From assembly GCA_910579835.1 (NCBI GenBank), contig CAJTWQ010000039.1, positions 1-18,337 on the forward strand: a stretch of 18,337 nucleotides of DNA, read 5' to 3'. Below are positions 7,593 to 15,753 of the stretch, piece after piece (within the stretch, counting starts at the first letter, position 1; each line of letters begins with the position of its first letter). The notes under the pieces are model-generated. The model did not search any database. It was given only the letters and a program-made list of their open reading frames with translations, and had not been told where the DNA came from. This DNA is from an uncultured Ruminococcus sp. GTDB taxonomy: Bacteria; Bacillota; Clostridia; Oscillospirales; Ruminococcaceae. Position numbers and translations under genes: made by a program.

Positions 7593-9257
7593 ATGCTAAA
7601 GGAAATTTATATACGCAACCTTGCGGTTATCCGTGAAGCGGTAATTCCGCTTACAAATGATTTGAATATTTTTACCGGCGAGACCGGCGCCGGTAAATCT
7701 ATTCTTATCAATGGCATAAATGCTGTTTTAGGTCAGCGCTGTACAAAGGATATAGTCAGATCAGGCTGTGACAAGGCTGTAATAACAGCGCTTTTTACTG
7801 ATCTTTCTCCCGATATAACAGAAAAGCTTGATGAGTTGGGAATCTCACACGAGAATAATGAAATCACTGTTACCCGTGAGATCAGTGCCGACGGCGGAAG
7901 TGTTTCAAGAGTAAATCATCGTACGGCATCTGCTTCGCTTCTTAAGGAAATAGGCTGTATGCTTATAAATATTCACGGTCAGCATGATAATCAAGTGCTT
8001 TTGGACAGCGATAGGCATCTTGATATACTTGATGATTTTGGCGGTGATAATACTCTCCTTGATGCATATAATAAAACTTTTCGGGAACTTCAGAAGACAG
8101 CGAGAAAGCTTAGGGAATTAAAGCGTCAGGAGCAGTTCCGTATTGAACGTGCCCGATATCTTAATGAAATTATTAACGACATAGGCGAGCTGGAACTTGA
8201 GGAAAATGAAGATGAGGTACTGGAACAGGAATATGATACCGCCAGAAATTCAGAGAAAACTATAATTGCGCTGAAAGGGGCTGTACAGGCGATTATAGGA
8301 GAAGACGGTGCAAATGAAGTTATAGTTTCGGCTGAACAGGAAATAGCCGGATTTACTGATGGGATACCTGCACTTAACAGCCTTTACGAAAGACTTTCAG
8401 CAGCGGAAATTGAGCTGTCAGATATAGCTTCGGAACTTGAAAAGCTCTCGGAAAAGATCGAGCTTGATGGACAGCGCCTTGAATATCTGGGAGAGCGGCT
8501 CGGAAATATCAATAAATTAAAAAGAAAATATGCTCAGGACTGCAATGGTCTGATAAGGTTTTATAATGATGCCTGTACAGAGATAATGCAGCTTGACAGT
8601 TCTCGCGGAGAAATCGAAAAACTAAGCGTCAAAAAGGAAGAGCTTCTTCGTTCTGTAACAGATCAGGCAAAATCTCTTTATGATTATCGTGAGAAAACAG
8701 CAGAAAAATTTACTGCACAGGTTACGGCGGAGCTTGAATTTCTTAATATGGCAGGGGTAGTTATTAAAGTGCGCCACGAAAAAGGAAAGCTTACCGCAAA
8801 TGGAATGGACAGTGTTGAATTTCTTATTTCTGCAAATAAAGGGGAAGAGCCTAAGCCGATTTCTAAAATTGCTTCGGGAGGAGAGCTTTCCAGAATTATG
8901 CTTGCACTGAAAAGCGTTATTGCCGAGAAGGACAGCATACCAACTATGATTTTTGATGAGATCGATACAGGAGTCAGCGGAAAGGCAGCGCAGAAAATAG
9001 GCGTAAAGCTCCGTGAGATCGGACGGGTAAGACAAGTCATCTGCGTAACTCATCTTTCACAGATCGCAGTTATGGCTGATAATCATCTGATGATAGAGAA
9101 AAAAATAATTGACGACCGTACAGAAACAAATGTAACTCAGCTTGATATGGACGGGCGTATATCTGAAATAGCCCGTATTATGGGCGGAGAAAATCCCAGT
9201 CAGCTTATGATTGAAAATGCAAGGGCAGAAATCGAAAAAGCGGCAAAATTACAATAA
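7593..9257 (+). CDS. recN: DNA repair protein RecN (SMC-like ATPase)
   Basis: A 554-residue SMC-like ATPase acting early in double-strand break repair, bringing ends together for recombination. The N-terminal half-ATPase carries LxxLxIRNLAVI-type text and Walker A GETGAGKS (29-36), and INIHGQHDNQVLLD follows. A long Glu/Lys-rich antiparallel coiled coil occupies roughly residues 160-370. The C-terminal half-ATPase has the ABC signature ASGGELSR (about 427-434), Walker B MIFDEIDTG (about 452-460) and the H-loop region VICVTHLSQIA. Length matches the family (550-570). The start is 9 nt after argR with GGGGAGATGA upstream. All catalytic motifs are intact. Confidence 0.96.
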   Translation: MLKEIYIRNLAVIREAVIPLTNDLNIFTGETGAGKSILINGINAVLGQRCTKDIVRSGCDKAVITALFTDLSPDITEKLDELGISHENNEITVTREISADGGSVSRVNHRTASASLLKEIGCMLINIHGQHDNQVLLDSDRHLDILDDFGGDNTLLDAYNKTFRELQKTARKLRELKRQEQFRIERARYLNEIINDIGELELEENEDEVLEQEYDTARNSEKTIIALKGAVQAIIGEDGANEVIVSAEQEIAGFTDGIPALNSLYERLSAAEIELSDIASELEKLSEKIELDGQRLEYLGERLGNINKLKRKYAQDCNGLIRFYNDACTEIMQLDSSRGEIEKLSVKKEELLRSVTDQAKSLYDYREKTAEKFTAQVTAELEFLNMAGVVIKVRHEKGKLTANGMDSVEFLISANKGEEPKPISKIASGGELSRIMLALKSVIAEKDSIPTMIFDEIDTGVSGKAAQKIGVKLREIGRVRQVICVTHLSQIAVMADNHLMIEKKIIDDRTETNVTQLDMDGRISEIARIMGGENPSQLMIENARAEIEKAAKLQ

Positions 9258-9262
9258 CAGGT

Positions 9263-9829
9263 GTGATTAATTTGTATATATACTCAACAAGGCACGGGCA
9301 GACAGACTTTAATCGTGATGAACTTATTTTAGGCACAACAGATATTGAGCTTAATTCAACCGGTATCCGGCAGGCGGCTGAACTTGCGGAAAGAATCGAT
9401 GGAATGGACTGTATTGACCTTATTATCGCTTCGCCCATGAAAAGAGCTATGAAAACCGCCATGACTGTATCAGAGAGAACCGGTATTCCTGTTTTTTATG
9501 ACGACCGACTCAGAGAATGGGATTACGGCTGGTTTGAAGGTAAATCCAGATTTACAGACGGCTTTGCAGAAAATAAAATTAATTACGGTATGAGAATGGG
9601 CGTCGATGGCGAATCACTGCTTCAGCTTTCTCACCGTGTATATTCAATGCTGGACGACGTTATCCAAAATTATAGCGATAAAAATGTTCTGCTTGTAAGT
9701 CACGGCGGAGTATGCCGTATTATCGAAACGTATTTTAACGATATGACTACCGAAGAATTTTCAGGTTGGTTCATGGAAAATTGTGAAATTATATGCTATA
9801 CGACGGACAGACGGGAGGTAAAGTTATGA
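9263..9829 (+). CDS. Histidine phosphatase (phosphoglycerate mutase-like) family protein
   Basis: A 188-residue branch-1 histidine phosphatase; it could act on a phosphosugar, nucleotide or cobalamin precursor, and the substrate cannot be read from sequence. Visible: the phosphohistidine motif TRHGQTDFN (R10, H11), DIELNSTGIRQAAELAERI, ASPMKRAMKTA, the proton-donor Glu in REWDYGWFEG (E85) and the second catalytic His in VSHGG (H147). The start is ambiguous. GTG 9263 lacks an upstream SD, whereas TTG 9272 has AGGTG 8 nt upstream and would begin exactly at the RHG strand. The end overlaps the GH42 gene by 4 nt (ATGA), so the two are translationally coupled, which makes a phosphosugar role conceivable but unproven. 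Confidence 0.85.
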   Translation: MINLYIYSTRHGQTDFNRDELILGTTDIELNSTGIRQAAELAERIDGMDCIDLIIASPMKRAMKTAMTVSERTGIPVFYDDRLREWDYGWFEGKSRFTDGFAENKINYGMRMGVDGESLLQLSHRVYSMLDDVIQNYSDKNVLLVSHGGVCRIIETYFNDMTTEEFSGWFMENCEIICYTTDRREVKL

Positions 9830-11796
9830 AAATAGGCGTTAATTACTATCCGGAACAATGGAACGGCTCATTATGGGAAAAGGATGCTGAGATGATGGCT
9901 CAAACAGGAGTTAAAATCGTAAGGATAGGTCAATTTGCATGGTCAAGACTTGAGCCAAAAGATGGAGAGTTCAATTTTAATCGTCTTGACGATATTATGA
10001 GAATGTTCAAGCGCTATGGTATTGAAGTTGTGATCGGAATTCCCACAAATTGTCCGCCTTTGTGGATGTATGAGGCTCATCCGGAGATTAGACGCGTAAA
10101 TCCTGACGGAAAAAAGGTGCAGCTTGGCATTAGAGGTCACAGATGTATAAATTCTCCTGTATTTATGGATTATGCCAAAAGGATAACCGAACGTCTGGTG
10201 CGACGCTATGGCTCTGATCCTAATGTTGCCGCATGGCAGATAGATAATGAACCGGACTCTTACCCGTGTACCTGTGAAGTATGCAGAGAAAAATTCCATA
10301 CATGGCTTATCAATAAATATGATACGCTGGAAAATATTAATTCCGTTTTTGGAACGGCTGTTTGGAGTGGGGAATACAGTGATATTTCGCAGATTCAGCC
10401 TCCGGCAGCTTATCCGGAAGAATTGCAGAATCCGGCTTTATGTCTTGAATATTCACGGTTTTGCTCAGACAGTACGGCAGAGTTTGTTAAGGAAATCGTA
10501 ATGATTATTAAGCGTGAATGTCCGAAAGCAAAAGTAACTGCCAATGTCTGTTTTTCGCAGCATAATCCTGATTTTTACCGACTTTTCAGCGAGCTTGATT
10601 TTGTTTCATATGACAATTGTCCTACGCTGAGGATTCCCGATGATCCTGACGCCAATTATTCCGCCGCATTTTATCTTGATCTTATGAGAGGCGTTAAAGG
10701 GCGAAACTTCTGGGTTATGGAGCAGCTAAGCAGTTCGGCTGAATGCTGCTATGAAATGCCGCCTACTGCCAGACCGGGGCAGCTGTCCGGCTATGCTTTT
10801 CAGGCCCTTGCACACGGCGCTGATAATATTCTTCATTTTCGTTGGAGGAGCGCGGTTTCCGGTGCAGAGATGTTCTTTCACGGCCTGATAGATCACAGCA
10901 ACATCCCAGGCCGCCGTTTCTATGAATTTTCCGAGTTTTGCAAAGCAGCGATGAAACTTAATGTACTTGACACAACAGAGATAGTTTCTGATGTTGCGAT
11001 TTTATATTATCCGGACAATGAATGGGCATTTAGGATCCAGCCTCATTCCGGGGGATTTGACTATATGGAACAGATGAAGAGTTTTCATACTGCGTTTTCA
11101 AGATATGGAGCCAATGTTGATATTGTTCATCCTGATGCCGATCTTTCAGGATATAAGGCCGTTATAGCTCCGGCAATGTACATTTACAAAAAATCGGCAG
11201 CGGAAAATATTTATCGTTATGTAATAAACGGAGGAACTCTTGTACTGACCAGCCGAAGCGGCGTAAAAGATGCAAACAACAACTGCATTATGAACAGCCT
11301 GCCTACTGTTTATAAAGAGCTTATAGGAGCTGAGGTTGCGGAATATGATTCTATTGGCAGCCATGAGCAGACGATTGTGGATTTTTCTGGAAATCAGTTT
11401 TCATGCCGTCAATGGTGTGACATTCTTCGTCTGACGACTGCAAAGGCGTATGCAGAGTATAACGACAGCTTTTATAAGTGCTGTCCAGCAGTGACCATGA
11501 ACCGGTATTGCAGTGGTGTGGCTTATTATGTCGGAACGGTGTGCCATGCTGATTTCTATGAGAGTCTTGTAGGAAATATTATGCGTCAGACAGGTATGCC
11601 GCGCCTTATGGGGCTTCCAAAAGGAGTAGAGGTAACTACGCGAACTAACGGATTGAATGATTTTATTTGCTTTTTTAATAATTCTGAGAAAGAGGCTGTT
11701 ATCAGTCTGCCAAAATCCATGTATAGTATAATTGAATCAATAGGTAAGGAAAAGATTGATCTGAAACCATTCGGATTTGATATTGTAAGAAAGTAG
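9826..11796 (+). CDS. GH42 family beta-galactosidase
   Basis: A 656-residue glycoside hydrolase of family 42, retaining and intracellular (no signal peptide), expected to hydrolyse terminal beta-galactosides or, in some members, alpha-L-arabinopyranosides. The TIM barrel starts at once with GVNYYPEQW. The acid/base is E142 in WQIDNE, and the nucleophile is E299 in FWVMEQ. The four Zn-site cysteines known from GH42 structures are present: C107 and C148, C150, C153 in CTCEVC. A trimerisation domain (about 390-600, with DVAILYYPDNEWA) and a small C-terminal beta domain follow. ATG 9826 is preferred over upstream ATG 9793 because GGGAGG lies 7 nt before it and the family starts at this point. No transporter or regulator of sugars is nearby. 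It is embedded between a phosphatase and dtd in an otherwise housekeeping run. Confidence 0.93.
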   Translation: MKIGVNYYPEQWNGSLWEKDAEMMAQTGVKIVRIGQFAWSRLEPKDGEFNFNRLDDIMRMFKRYGIEVVIGIPTNCPPLWMYEAHPEIRRVNPDGKKVQLGIRGHRCINSPVFMDYAKRITERLVRRYGSDPNVAAWQIDNEPDSYPCTCEVCREKFHTWLINKYDTLENINSVFGTAVWSGEYSDISQIQPPAAYPEELQNPALCLEYSRFCSDSTAEFVKEIVMIIKRECPKAKVTANVCFSQHNPDFYRLFSELDFVSYDNCPTLRIPDDPDANYSAAFYLDLMRGVKGRNFWVMEQLSSSAECCYEMPPTARPGQLSGYAFQALAHGADNILHFRWRSAVSGAEMFFHGLIDHSNIPGRRFYEFSEFCKAAMKLNVLDTTEIVSDVAILYYPDNEWAFRIQPHSGGFDYMEQMKSFHTAFSRYGANVDIVHPDADLSGYKAVIAPAMYIYKKSAAENIYRYVINGGTLVLTSRSGVKDANNNCIMNSLPTVYKELIGAEVAEYDSIGSHEQTIVDFSGNQFSCRQWCDILRLTTAKAYAEYNDSFYKCCPAVTMNRYCSGVAYYVGTVCHADFYESLVGNIMRQTGMPRLMGLPKGVEVTTRTNGLNDFICFFNNSEKEAVISLPKSMYSIIESIGKEKIDLKPFGFDIVRK

Positions 11797-11803
11797 GAAT
11801 GTA

Positions 11804-12238
11804 ATGAAAATAGTTCTTCAAAGGGTAAGGTCGGCTTCTGTCAAAGTAGACGACGAGCTTATCGGCAGAATAAAAACAGGCTTTCTTCTTCTGTTAGGCG
11901 TTGGCATGAACGATACAGAGGCCGATTGCCGGCGTTTGGCTGATAAGATTATAAATCTTCGTATTTTTTCTGATGATAATGATAAAATTAATCTTTCCAT
12001 TGCTGATGTGAGCGGTTCGCTGTTGGTTGTTCCGCAGTTTACTCTCTATGCGGATTGCCGCAAGGGGAACAGGCCTAACTTTATTCAGGCAGCAAAGCCG
12101 GGGGAGGCAGAATGTCTGTATAGATATTTTGTTGAATATTGCCGCAGTAAAGGTCAGCATACTGAAACAGGAAAATTCGGAGCCGAAATGAAGGTAGAAC
12201 TTCTGAACGATGGTCCTTTTACGCTGGTTTTGGAATAA
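11804..12238 (+). CDS. dtd: D-aminoacyl-tRNA deacylase
   Basis: A 144-residue chirality proofreading enzyme that frees D-amino acids, and often glycine, mischarged on tRNA. Visible: MKIVLQRVRSASVKV start, LLLLGVG (28-34), DKIINLRIF, the active-site stretch VVPQFTLYADCRKGNRP (75-91) and the Gly-cisPro motif DGPFTLVLE (136-144). The canonical SQFTL reads PQFTL here, keeping the Thr but replacing the Ser by Pro. AGGA lies about 6 nt before the ATG. It starts 7 nt after the GH42 gene and is followed by a hairpin terminator, so it closes the long operon. In many Firmicutes dtd is paired with relA, which is not present here. Confidence 0.94.
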   Translation: MKIVLQRVRSASVKVDDELIGRIKTGFLLLLGVGMNDTEADCRRLADKIINLRIFSDDNDKINLSIADVSGSLLVVPQFTLYADCRKGNRPNFIQAAKPGEAECLYRYFVEYCRSKGQHTETGKFGAEMKVELLNDGPFTLVLE

Positions 12239-12265
12239 TTATACGTTTTTTGCAGATAATAAATA

Positions 12266-12305
12266 AAGGGCAGCGCCGTTAATTGTCCGGCACTGTCTTA
12301 TTTTA
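12266..12305 (+). terminator. Intrinsic terminator after dtd
   Basis: GGCAGCGCCG (12269-12278) pairs with CGGCACTGTC (12288-12297) around a 9-nt loop, with one C-A mismatch and one G-U pair, followed by TTATTTT. It lies about 30 nt after the dtd stop and marks the end of the long plus-strand operon. An A-rich stretch precedes the stem, but the minus-strand direction has no gene needing it. Confidence 0.7.
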
Positions 12306-12328
12306 CAGTTTATCTGAGGTGGTACTTG

Positions 12329-13921
12329 ATGCAGAAGCGTGCGGAATCAGGAATAATATCTCTTGCAATAGTATTTTTACTTATGTTTTCGGCTATAGCT
12401 TTTAAATATTACAAATTTGGTGCCGTGCAGGAAGATATTCCGACAGCATTTCATCGGTCAGTGGTAGAAATAACTGCGGAAAGTGGTCAGGGAACGATTT
12501 ACGACAGAAATATGCAGCCTCTTGTAAATAGAAAAAAATGTTGGTATGCCGCTGTAGTTCCATCGGCTGTTGATAAAGAAGAAATAATAAAATTTGCTCT
12601 CGACCGAACAGAATTTAGTGAAAAATATGATATAGGTGATCCTTTTGTTTTCGGATGTAAAGCGGATACTTCAGAATCAGAAGGACTAACTGTTTTTGAG
12701 GTACCTGAAAGATATGAAGAAACTCAGCTTGCGCAGCATATAATTGGCTATATTTCAGACGGAGCCGGAGTTTCAGGTCTGGAATACGCTTATGATAAAA
12801 TTTTAAGAGAAAATCCGGATGAGAATAAAGTAACATACTATGCCGACGGCTTTGGAAGAGTTCTTATTGGTGACGGAAAGACGGTTCAGCGAAGTACAGC
12901 TTATAACAGCGGCGTTGTTACAACACTTGACAGTCAAATTCAAAAAATATGCGAGAAATATGGTTCTTCTATAGATAAGGGAGCTATAGTTTGTGCCGAT
13001 GCGCAAACGGGCGATATTCTTGCCATGGCAAGCTTTCCAAGTTATTCCTTCAATAATTTAGATAAGGCTCTTAATGATCAAAGAAGTCCCCTTATCAATC
13101 GTGCTCTTTATTCCTACGGCGTCGGCTCCATTTTTAAACTTGTGACTGCATGTGAGGGAATCAGCGAGGGAAGCAGAGGGTATGTTTATGATTGTACTGG
13201 CGAAACAGAGGTTGAGGGACAGCATTTCAATTGTCATAAATATGATGGTCACGGTCTGCAAAATATGACGCAGGCTATGACCGAATCCTGCAACACATAT
13301 TTCATAAGTCTGAGCAGAAGTTTTGATATTGTGAATTTACGCAGTCTTGCCGGTAGTTTTGGTTTTGGAAAGGAAAATTTTCTTTGTTCTGGAATAGTCG
13401 GATCAGCCGGAGTTCTTCCCACGGTAGATGAACTTGCAGTTCCTGCTGAGCTTGCTAATTTTTCTTTTGGTCAAGGAAAGCTTACCGCTACCCCGCTACA
13501 GATAACCCAGCTTGCATGTGCAATTGCTAATGACGGAGAAATGCCTGTCCTGCGTCTTATAAAGGGTATTACCATTGACGGATTAAGCGTTGAGAATGAA
13601 AAGCCGTGCCAGACATCGCGGGTTATGGAGGAAGAAACTGCGCAGCAGCTGAAGCTTATGATGATTTCGGCGGTAATAAATAATGAATTATCAAATGCCC
13701 AAACTGAAAATACAACGGTTGGAGCCAAAACATCTACAGCCCAGACTGGAAGATTTGACGAAAACGGAACTGAATACTGTCATGGTTGGATTACAGGTTT
13801 TTTTCCGGCATATAAACCAAAATATGTATTGACGGTGCTTGCGGAGGACGGGGGGTATGGTAACGATGCAGCAGCCCCGATATTCAGAAAAATTGCCGAT
13901 GAAATAATGAAAGACAAGTAA
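12329..13921 (+). CDS. Class B penicillin-binding protein (transpeptidase)
   Basis: A 530-residue membrane-anchored DD-transpeptidase that cross-links peptidoglycan outside the cell. It lacks a glycosyltransferase domain. One N-terminal membrane helix (about 9-26) is followed by a dimerisation domain of modest size (TIYDRNMQPL, 56-65; GVSGLEYAYD, 147-156). The transpeptidase domain starts near 215. Active-site motifs are S267-IF-K270 (SxxK), S320-C-N322 (SxN) and K467-T-S469, where most relatives read KTG. The compact size resembles the PbpA/FtsI-like group of Clostridia rather than long PBP2 or SpoVD. ATG 12329 is chosen with GAGGTGG about 6 nt upstream; a TTG directly before it is less likely. 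It follows the dtd terminator with no clear promoter of its own and converges on the metK unit. Confidence 0.9.
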   Translation: MQKRAESGIISLAIVFLLMFSAIAFKYYKFGAVQEDIPTAFHRSVVEITAESGQGTIYDRNMQPLVNRKKCWYAAVVPSAVDKEEIIKFALDRTEFSEKYDIGDPFVFGCKADTSESEGLTVFEVPERYEETQLAQHIIGYISDGAGVSGLEYAYDKILRENPDENKVTYYADGFGRVLIGDGKTVQRSTAYNSGVVTTLDSQIQKICEKYGSSIDKGAIVCADAQTGDILAMASFPSYSFNNLDKALNDQRSPLINRALYSYGVGSIFKLVTACEGISEGSRGYVYDCTGETEVEGQHFNCHKYDGHGLQNMTQAMTESCNTYFISLSRSFDIVNLRSLAGSFGFGKENFLCSGIVGSAGVLPTVDELAVPAELANFSFGQGKLTATPLQITQLACAIANDGEMPVLRLIKGITIDGLSVENEKPCQTSRVMEEETAQQLKLMMISAVINNELSNAQTENTTVGAKTSTAQTGRFDENGTEYCHGWITGFFPAYKPKYVLTVLAEDGGYGNDAAAPIFRKIADEIMKDK

Positions 13922-13922
13922 A

Positions 13923-13959
13923 AAATTCCCATTTCCGATTTATGCGGTAATGGGAATTT
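13923..13959. terminator. Bidirectional hairpin terminator between PBP gene and metK unit
   Basis: A perfect 11-bp inverted repeat, AAATTCCCATT (13923-13933) with AATGGGAATTT (13949-13959), is extended by an inner CCG/CGG. On the minus strand the stem runs into six T residues (the A run at 13921-13926), a good terminator for the metK-linked genes. On the plus strand the trailing T run is short, so the effect there is probably weaker. It starts 2 nt after the PBP stop codon. Confidence 0.75.
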
Positions 13960-13975
13960 ACATTTAGAATTTGAA

Positions 13976-14302
13976 TTATGACTTTGATTTTGTTCTGGTT
14001 ATTTTGAATTCCGTGTGCTGAAATACCTCGGTATTAGGATTTTTTCCATCATGTTTTGCGATATAAACGGAAAGTTTTATATTGCTGAAGCTGTCTATTA
14101 CCTGTGCCAGCCTGGATACCGTATCACGAAGAATTTCTATCTGATTTGCCATATAGATCTTTCCTATGGGAGTTTCGGGATTGCTTTCCAGCAACACGAA
14201 GAGCAAACTAAGGATATGTTCACAGCAGTTAGGAGGCTCTATAGGTGAATTAATACTGAATTTCAGATCAATAGAACCATTAGCTGAAACAAACTCTGTC
14301 AT
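13976..14302 (-). CDS. Unrecognised 108-residue protein downstream of metK
   Basis: Not recognised. The 108-residue product has no signal peptide or clear membrane anchor. It shows a short hydrophobic helix ILSLLFVLLES (30-40), an amphipathic helix IEILRDTVSRLAQVIDSF, and a basic C-terminal tail (FKITRTKSKS). Its ATG shares a base with the stop of a 27-codon ORF upstream (TAATG) and has no SD of its own. An in-frame TGA lies 9-11 nt upstream, so it cannot extend. Translation is therefore likely by coupling. It is followed 17 nt later by the terminator hairpin, giving an apparent unit metK-orf27-orf108. It could alternatively be the larger part of a single gene broken by a frameshift. It is on the minus strand with no competing good ORF opposite. 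Confidence 0.6.
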   Translation of the reverse strand: MTEFVSANGSIDLKFSINSPIEPPNCCEHILSLLFVLLESNPETPIGKIYMANQIEILRDTVSRLAQVIDSFSNIKLSVYIAKHDGKNPNTEVFQHTEFKITRTKSKS

Positions 14303-14385
14303 TACAGTGTTTCAGCGTATCTGCTGAAAATATCAATGAGTACAGCATTAGTCATGTGAATTTCTATATAATTTTTTGTAGCCAT
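14302..14385 (-). CDS. Small 27-residue ORF between metK and the 108-residue gene
   Basis: ATG at 14385-14383 opens a 27-codon frame (begins MATKNYIEIHMTNAVLI, ends RYAETL) and stops with TAA at 14304-14302. That TAA overlaps the ATG of the next gene (TAATG, 1 nt). AAGGT is present 8 nt upstream, a fair ribosome site, only 11 nt past the metK stop. It could be a real small protein, a leader peptide that couples translation of the 108-residue ORF, or the N-terminal end of one gene split by a frameshift. No homology is recognised. Confidence 0.4.
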   Translation of the reverse strand: MATKNYIEIHMTNAVLIDIFSRYAETL

Positions 14386-14396
14386 AGTTTATTACC

Positions 14397-15581
14397 TTAC
14401 GCAAGAGCAGCTTTGAGAGCTTCTGTCTTGTCGGTCTTTTCCCAGGCTGCGCCCAAATCTTCCCGTCCCATATGACCATATGATGCCAACTGTCTATACT
14501 GCGGCTTTCGGAGATCAAGCATTTCAATTATGGCAGACGGTCTTAGATCGAATACTTTTGAAACTGCTTCGGAAAGCTTGTCCTCGTCTGCTTTACCAGT
14601 ACCGAAAGTATCGATAAGAACAGAAATCGGTTCTGCAACACCAATAGCATAAGAAAGCTGAACCTCGCATTTGTCCGCAAGTCCGGCAGCAACAATATTT
14701 TTAGCGATATACCTTGCAGCATACGCAGCGCTTCTGTCAACCTTTGTAGGATCTTTACCGCTGAATGCTCCGCCGCCATGACGGGAATATCCGCCGTATG
14801 TATCAACAATAATTTTTCTGCCGGTAAGACCGCTGTCGCCTTGTGGACCGCCTACAACAAATCGTCCTGTAGGATTAATAAATATCTTTGTATTTTCGTC
14901 AAGAAGCACTTCTGGGATAACAGGGCGGATTACGAATTCTTCAATATCGCTGCGGAGCTGTTTCAGACTGATATCGGCAGAATGCTGAGATGAAACTACA
15001 ACAGCGTCAATTCTTACAGGTTTTCCGTCAATATATTCAACAGTAACCTGAGTTTTTCCGTCAGGCCGCAGATAGCGCAGTGTACCGTTTTTTCTGACTT
15101 CTGTAAGTTTGAGAGAAAGCTTGTGCGCCAGAGAAATGGGCAGAGGCATTAATTCCGGAGTTTCACTACAGGCATAACCGAACATAATTCCCTGATCTCC
15201 TGCGCCGTTGGAAAGACCATCGCTTTCATTATTTTTTTCTCTGTATTCAAAGGCTTCATTTACACCCATTGCAATATCAGGAGACTGTTCGTCAATAGAA
15301 GTAAGAACTGCACAAGTATGTGCATCAAAACCATATTTTGCCCTGTCGTAGCCGATTTCAGTGACTACCTGACGTGCAATCTTGGGAATATCTATATCGG
15401 CTGTTGTGGTAATTTCACCCATACAGAGTATCATACCGGTGGTTACGGCTGTTTCACAGGCAACACGACCAAACTTGTCCTGTTCAAGAATAGCGTCTAA
15501 AACCGCATCTGAAATCTGATCGCAGATTTTATCGGGATGACCTTCGGTAACAGATTCCGAGGTAAAAAAATATTTGTTCAT
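14397..15581 (-). CDS. metK: S-adenosylmethionine synthetase
   Basis: A 394-residue enzyme making SAM from methionine and ATP, supplying methyl groups, including those used by TlyA-type methyltransferases. Visible: FTSESVTEGHPDKICDQ with the ATP-binding GHPDK (14-18), the GAGDQG motif (126-131), NPTGRFVVGGPQGD (236-249) and the P-loop-like GGGAFSGKDPTKVDRSAAY (269-287). Length is normal. ATG 15581 is chosen over an in-frame ATG 21 nt upstream because GGAGG lies 8 nt before it and the family starts MxKYFFTSE. Expression is under a SAM-I riboswitch and terminator in the leader, giving feedback by the product. Two small unrecognised genes follow in the same unit. Confidence 0.97.
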   Translation of the reverse strand: MNKYFFTSESVTEGHPDKICDQISDAVLDAILEQDKFGRVACETAVTTGMILCMGEITTTADIDIPKIARQVVTEIGYDRAKYGFDAHTCAVLTSIDEQSPDIAMGVNEAFEYREKNNESDGLSNGAGDQGIMFGYACSETPELMPLPISLAHKLSLKLTEVRKNGTLRYLRPDGKTQVTVEYIDGKPVRIDAVVVSSQHSADISLKQLRSDIEEFVIRPVIPEVLLDENTKIFINPTGRFVVGGPQGDSGLTGRKIIVDTYGGYSRHGGGAFSGKDPTKVDRSAAYAARYIAKNIVAAGLADKCEVQLSYAIGVAEPISVLIDTFGTGKADEDKLSEAVSKVFDLRPSAIIEMLDLRKPQYRQLASYGHMGREDLGAAWEKTDKTEALKAALA

Positions 15582-15602
15582 TAGAAAACCTCCTAAAAGC
15601 AT

Positions 15603-15628
15603 AAAAACGCTCCGATACGGAGCGTTCT
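15603..15628 (-). terminator. Riboswitch-controlled terminator of metK
   Basis: A perfect 9-bp stem, AACGCTCCG with CGGAGCGTT (15606-15614 and 15618-15626), with a 3-nt loop runs into a T run on the minus strand, ending about 20 nt before the metK SD. It is the expression platform: SAM binding should favour it. GGAG in the 3' part of the aptamer can pair with CTCC of the stem, a possible antiterminator. Confidence 0.85.
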
Positions 15629-15640
15629 TTTTTAATAAAA

Positions 15641-15743
15641 CTCCTCATCTTCCGGATAAACCGCAGGATTTAGCACCTTGCCTGATATACAGTCAGGTTG
15701 CCGGGCTTCACAGGACCTGTTTCCTCCGCCGCTCTTGATAAGG
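15641..15743 (-). promoter_or_regulatory. SAM-I (S-box) riboswitch aptamer
   Basis: Reading the minus strand, the leader contains the S-box core in order: CCTTATCAAGAG, GGCGGAGGAAACAGGTCC, TGTGAAGCCCGGCAACC, GGTGCTAAATCCTGC, and a closing GATGAGG. The P1 helix pairs CCTTATC (15743-15737) with GATGAGG (15649-15643) over 7 bp with one G-U. Family knowledge: SAM binding stabilises P1 and lets the downstream terminator form, switching off metK when SAM is plentiful. Confidence 0.95.
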
Positions 15744-15753
15744 TTATATTTAT

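Noticed and set aside
8622..9053. Overlapping minus-strand open frames of 143 and 118 codons inside recN
   Set aside because: They lie antisense to the conserved RecN C-terminal ATPase and look like no known protein; Cys/Phe/Leu-rich shadow translations.
12230..12260. TTGGAA ... GATAAT as a promoter for the PBP gene
   Set aside because: The spacer is 19 nt, the -35 is poor, and the RNA would pass through the dtd terminator before reaching the gene.
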